From positions 186,001 to 250,000 of the forward strand of contig JAHBYX010000006.1 in NCBI GenBank assembly GCA_019635735.1: a DNA stretch of 64,000 nt, given 5' to 3'. The notes under the pieces were generated by a model. It made no database searches, was not told the DNA's origin, and saw nothing but the letters and a program-made list of their open reading frames with translations. The stretch comes from Mesorhizobium sp. GTDB lineage: Bacteria > Pseudomonadota > Alphaproteobacteria > Rhizobiales > Rhizobiaceae. This document shows positions 61,120 through 64,000 of this stretch, one piece after another (within the stretch, counting starts at the first letter, position 1; each line of letters starts with the position of its first letter). The translations under genes and the position numbers were made by a program.

Positions 61120-62301
61120 ATGACCGAGACCACCTACATCCTCTCCGGCGCGCGCACCGCGATCGGCACTTTCGGCGGTTCATTGTCGGGCGAGGAACCC
61201 GCGACGCTCGGCGCGGCCGTCGCTGTCGAGGCGATGAAACGTGCCGGCATCGAGCCGTCCGAGATCGGCCACGTCGTCTACGGCAACGTCATCCCGACAG
61301 GCCCGAAGGACGCCTATCTGGCCCGCGTCGCGGCGATCAATGCCGGCATCCCGAAGGAAACCCCGGCCATGACGCTGAACCGTCTGTGCGGTTCCGGCGC
61401 TCAGGCGATCATCTCGGCGGCGCAGAACGTCATGCTGGGCGACGCCGAGGTGGCGCTCGCCGGCGGCGCCGAGGTGATGAGCCGCGCGCCGCACTACGTC
61501 CAGTCCGCCCGCTTCGGCCACAAGATGGGCGACGTCAGGATGATCGATGGTCTCACCGGCATCCTGATGGACCCGTTCGGCAACGGTATCATGGGCGTCA
61601 CCGCGGAAAACGTCGCGGAAAGATACCAGATCTCCCGCGCCGACCAGGACGCTTTCGCCGTCGAAAGCCAGCGCCGCGCAGCCGCCGCGATTTCGGCTGG
61701 CCATTTCAAGTCGCAGATCCTGCCGATGGAGGTTCAGGCCGGCCGCAAGACGATGGTCTTCGACACCGACGAGCATCCGAAGCCGGAAACGACGGCCGAG
61801 ACGCTTGCCGGCCTGAAGCCGGCTTTCAAGAAGGACGGCGTCGTCACGGCCGGCAATGCGTCGGGCATCAACGACGGCGCCGGCGCGGTCGTCCTCGCCT
61901 CCGAAACCTACGTCAAGCGCACGGGAGCTGCGCCGCTCGGCCGCATCGTCGCCTATGCGCATTCCGGTGTTGAACCCGGCCTGATGGGCATCGGTCCGGT
62001 TCCTGCGGTGCGCGCGCTCCTCGACCGCGCCGGCATGAAGCTCACCGATTTCGACGTGATCGAATCGAACGAAGCCTTCGCCTCGCAGGCCCTAGCGGTC
62101 AATCGCGAGCTCGGCCTCGACCCGGCCAAGGTCAACCCCGACGGCGGCGCCATCGCGCTCGGCCATCCGGTCGGCGCCACCGGCGTAATCCTCACCGTCA
62201 AGGCCCTCTACTACCTGCAGCGCACCGGCGGCCGCTATGGCCTGATCACCATGTGCATCGGCGGCGGCCAGGGCATCGCGCTGGCGGTGGAGAGGGTGTG
62301 A
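61120..62301 (+). CDS. Acetyl-CoA acyltransferase (thiolase)
   Basis: Thiolase of 393 residues with the nucleophile C90 (NRLCGSGAQAI), NEAFASQALAV, H349 (GGAIALGHPVGATG) and C379 (MCIGGGQG). The size and motifs fit degradative or biosynthetic thiolase II. It could cleave the final 3-oxoacyl-CoA of the local pathway, or feed PHA synthesis by condensing acetyl-CoA. A TTG at 61090 would extend it by ten residues and overlap the previous stop. The ATG at 61120 follows AGGA and begins the conserved domain. Confidence 0.9.
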   Translation: MTETTYILSGARTAIGTFGGSLSGEEPATLGAAVAVEAMKRAGIEPSEIGHVVYGNVIPTGPKDAYLARVAAINAGIPKETPAMTLNRLCGSGAQAIISAAQNVMLGDAEVALAGGAEVMSRAPHYVQSARFGHKMGDVRMIDGLTGILMDPFGNGIMGVTAENVAERYQISRADQDAFAVESQRRAAAAISAGHFKSQILPMEVQAGRKTMVFDTDEHPKPETTAETLAGLKPAFKKDGVVTAGNASGINDGAGAVVLASETYVKRTGAAPLGRIVAYAHSGVEPGLMGIGPVPAVRALLDRAGMKLTDFDVIESNEAFASQALAVNRELGLDPAKVNPDGGAIALGHPVGATGVILTVKALYYLQRTGGRYGLITMCIGGGQGIALAVERV

Positions 62302-62377
62302 GGCAGGCCCCCTTCCCTTCCTGACCCTCTGGCGTCTCCCCCTCGCTTCGTGCCAAAAGCCGGCGAGGAGGATCTTG

Positions 62378-63883
62378 ATGCCCAACCCGCTCTATGACGC
62401 CCTGGTCCGGCCGCATCGCGGCGGCACGAAAACCTTTCTCGACCTCGACGGCAAGGGGCGCCTCACCTTCGGCGACTTCGCCGACCTCGTCGCCCGCATC
62501 GCGGCGGTTCTGGTCACTCACGGGGTTAAGCCCGGCGACCGGGTCGCGGTCCAGGCACCCAAGACGCCGGAGACGCTGGCCGTCTATCTCGCCTGCCAGC
62601 AGGCGGGCGCGGTGTTCCTGCCGCTCAACACGGCCTACACGCCCTCCGAAATCGAATTCTTCCTGACCGACGCCGCCCCGCGCCTCTTCGTCTGCGACGA
62701 GGCTGCGAAGGACGGCCACGTAGGCCTCGTGACGAAGCTCAACGTCGGCCTGCTGACGATCTCCGCCGAGCGCGGCGGCAGCCTGCCGGAGGCAGCGGCG
62801 AAGGCGCAGCCGATGGCGGAGGTGGTCGAGCGCGGCCCCGACGACCTCGCCGCAATCCTCTACACCTCGGGCACCACCGGCCGCTCCAAGGGCGCGATGC
62901 TCAGCCACGACAACCTTCTGTCGAACACGCTGGCGCTGGTCGACATCTGGCGCTTCACCGGCGACGACGTGCTGGTGCACGCGCTGCCGATCTACCACAC
63001 CCACGGGCTCTTCGTGGCCTGCAACATCATGTTGAAGGTCGGCGGCACGATGATCTTCCACGCCGCCTTCAATCCCGACGCCGTGCTCGACGCGATCCCG
63101 CGCGCCACGACGCTGATGGGCGTGCCGACCTTCTATACGCGTCTTCTCGCCTCTCCCCGGCTGACGAAGGACCACGTCGCCAACATGCGCTTCTTCATCT
63201 CCGGCAGCGCGCCGCTGCTCGCCGAAACCCATGTCGAGTTCGAGCAGCGCACCGGCCACCGCATCCTCGAGCGCTACGGCATGACCGAGACCTCGATGAC
63301 CACCTCCAACCCCTATGACGGCGAGCGGCGCGCCGGTGCCGTCGGCTTCCCTCTGCCCGGCGTCGAGGTGCGGGTCGCGAGCACGGAAGGCAAGGTCTTG
63401 CCGCAGGGCGAGATCGGCATACTGGAAGTCAGGGGACCGAACGTCTTCAAGGGCTACTGGAACCTGCCCGAGAAGACGGCCGCCGAGTTCCGCCCCGGCG
63501 GCTGGTTCATCACCGGCGACATGTCGATGATCGACGCCGACGGCTACGTCCACATCGTCGGCCGCCAGAAGGACCTGATCATCGCCGGCGGGCTGAATAT
63601 CTACCCGAAGGAGATCGAGGAGGTGATCGACGCGGTGCCTGGCGTCATCGAGACCGCCGTCGTCGGTGTGCCGCACCCCGACATGGGCGAGGCGGCCGTC
63701 GCGGTGATCGCGGCGAAGCCCGGCCTCGACCTGGAGGCGGTGAGAGCAACCGTCGGCGAGAAGCTCGCCCGCTTCAAGCACCCGCGCCGCTACGAGATTG
63801 TCGCGGAACTGCCACGCAACACGATGGGCAAGGTGCAGAAGGCGCAGCTGCGGGAGACCTACAAGGATTCGTTTTCGAGCTGA
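62378..63883 (+). CDS. matB: Malonyl-CoA synthetase (MatB-like)
   Basis: AMP-forming ligase of 501 residues very similar in layout to rhizobial MatB. Shared stretches are AVFLPLNTAYTPSEIEFF, ILYTSGTTGRSKGAMLSH, LPIYHTHGLFVACN, MGVPTFYTRLLASPRL, FISGSAPLLAETHVEF, ERYGMTETSMTTSNPY and ELPRNTMGKVQKAQLR. It would convert malonate (or methylmalonate) plus CoA to malonyl-CoA. AGGAGG lies 6 bases before the ATG at 62378. In other rhizobia matB sits with a malonyl-CoA decarboxylase and transporter; none is visible here before the window ends. Confidence 0.88.
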   Translation: MPNPLYDALVRPHRGGTKTFLDLDGKGRLTFGDFADLVARIAAVLVTHGVKPGDRVAVQAPKTPETLAVYLACQQAGAVFLPLNTAYTPSEIEFFLTDAAPRLFVCDEAAKDGHVGLVTKLNVGLLTISAERGGSLPEAAAKAQPMAEVVERGPDDLAAILYTSGTTGRSKGAMLSHDNLLSNTLALVDIWRFTGDDVLVHALPIYHTHGLFVACNIMLKVGGTMIFHAAFNPDAVLDAIPRATTLMGVPTFYTRLLASPRLTKDHVANMRFFISGSAPLLAETHVEFEQRTGHRILERYGMTETSMTTSNPYDGERRAGAVGFPLPGVEVRVASTEGKVLPQGEIGILEVRGPNVFKGYWNLPEKTAAEFRPGGWFITGDMSMIDADGYVHIVGRQKDLIIAGGLNIYPKEIEEVIDAVPGVIETAVVGVPHPDMGEAAVAVIAAKPGLDLEAVRATVGEKLARFKHPRRYEIVAELPRNTMGKVQKAQLRETYKDSFSS

Positions 63884-63940
63884 CGTATACGAGCAAGGGT
63901 GCGCGCGACTTTCGGCGGTCTGCGCCCGCCCCTCACCGTA

Positions 63941-63965
63941 CCCTCTCCCCGCACGCGGGAGAGGG
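63941..63965. repeat. CCCTCTCCC-type palindromic repeat
   Basis: CCCTCTCCC (63941-63949) pairs with GGGAGAGGG (63957-63965) around CGCACGC, downstream of matB. Such hairpins are common intergenic elements in rhizobia and may end the matB transcript; no T run follows. I see no gene in 63884-64000. Confidence 0.5.
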
Positions 63966-64000
63966 GTGTCGCGGAAGTTGTGCTTGGCATCGAGGTCGAA

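Overview
The window is high-GC, gene-dense chromosomal DNA from an alphaproteobacterium, most likely a member of the Hyphomicrobiales (Rhizobium/Mesorhizobium-like). Evidence for this is the gene content (nasTS-nrtABC-nirBD-nasA-cysG, xfp-ackA, several ABC uptake operons with overlapping genes, class I PHA synthase plus phasin), Crp/Fnr-type boxes, frequent ATGA/GTGA/TTGA stop-start overlaps, and rhizobial-style intergenic palindromes. I saw no rRNA, tRNA, CRISPR array, insertion sequence or phage gene.

Layout. 1-8557: a GntR/UTRA regulator (cut by the window edge) divergent from an oligopeptide-type ABC importer whose second permease and first ATPase are fused in one polypeptide, then an alpha/beta hydrolase and a class III CoA-transferase. 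8741-10267: antiquitin-type aldehyde dehydrogenase (amaB). 10392-15404 (minus): a BMP-family nucleoside-type ABC importer. 15805-20079: phosphoketolase followed by an acetate kinase carrying a C-terminal PduL phosphotransacylase domain, so two adjacent genes encode three steps of acetyl-phosphate metabolism. 20148-32318: nitrate assimilation: nasT-nasS, then nrtABC-nirB-nirD-nasA-cysG behind an NtrC site, a sigma-54 promoter and a terminator-bearing leader with an ANTAR-type hairpin. 32329-38309: Zn alcohol dehydrogenase, universal stress protein, phosphotransferase/P-loop fusion, phasin and PHA synthase, with three FixK/FNR-like boxes at the expected positions. 38388-45904 (minus): nitronate monooxygenase and a LIV-type ABC importer with an acyl-CoA ligase gene inside the operon.

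46194-63883 is a large acyl-CoA catabolic island: enoyl-CoA hydratases, a TetR regulator, acyl-CoA ligases, a MaoC hydratase, an SDR, an acyl-CoA dehydrogenase, an AtuA-like protein with a three-subunit biotin-dependent acyl-CoA carboxylase, a thiolase, a thioesterase, a GST-kappa-like isomerase, a transglutaminase-like protein and malonyl-CoA synthetase. A fragment of a second acyl-CoA dehydrogenase shows gene loss in the island. A motif TGATGAA-N7-CATTWA recurs in front of the transcription units of this island and, more weakly, in front of the LIV operon. This suggests one acyl-CoA-responsive TetR regulon that links uptake, activation, beta-oxidation and carboxylation of a branched (terpenoid or methyl-branched) acid.

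The most notable items are the acetate kinase-PduL fusion beside phosphoketolase, the shared TetR-type motif, the layered NtrC/sigma-54/NasT control of nitrate assimilation, and an SDR that lacks its catalytic residues.
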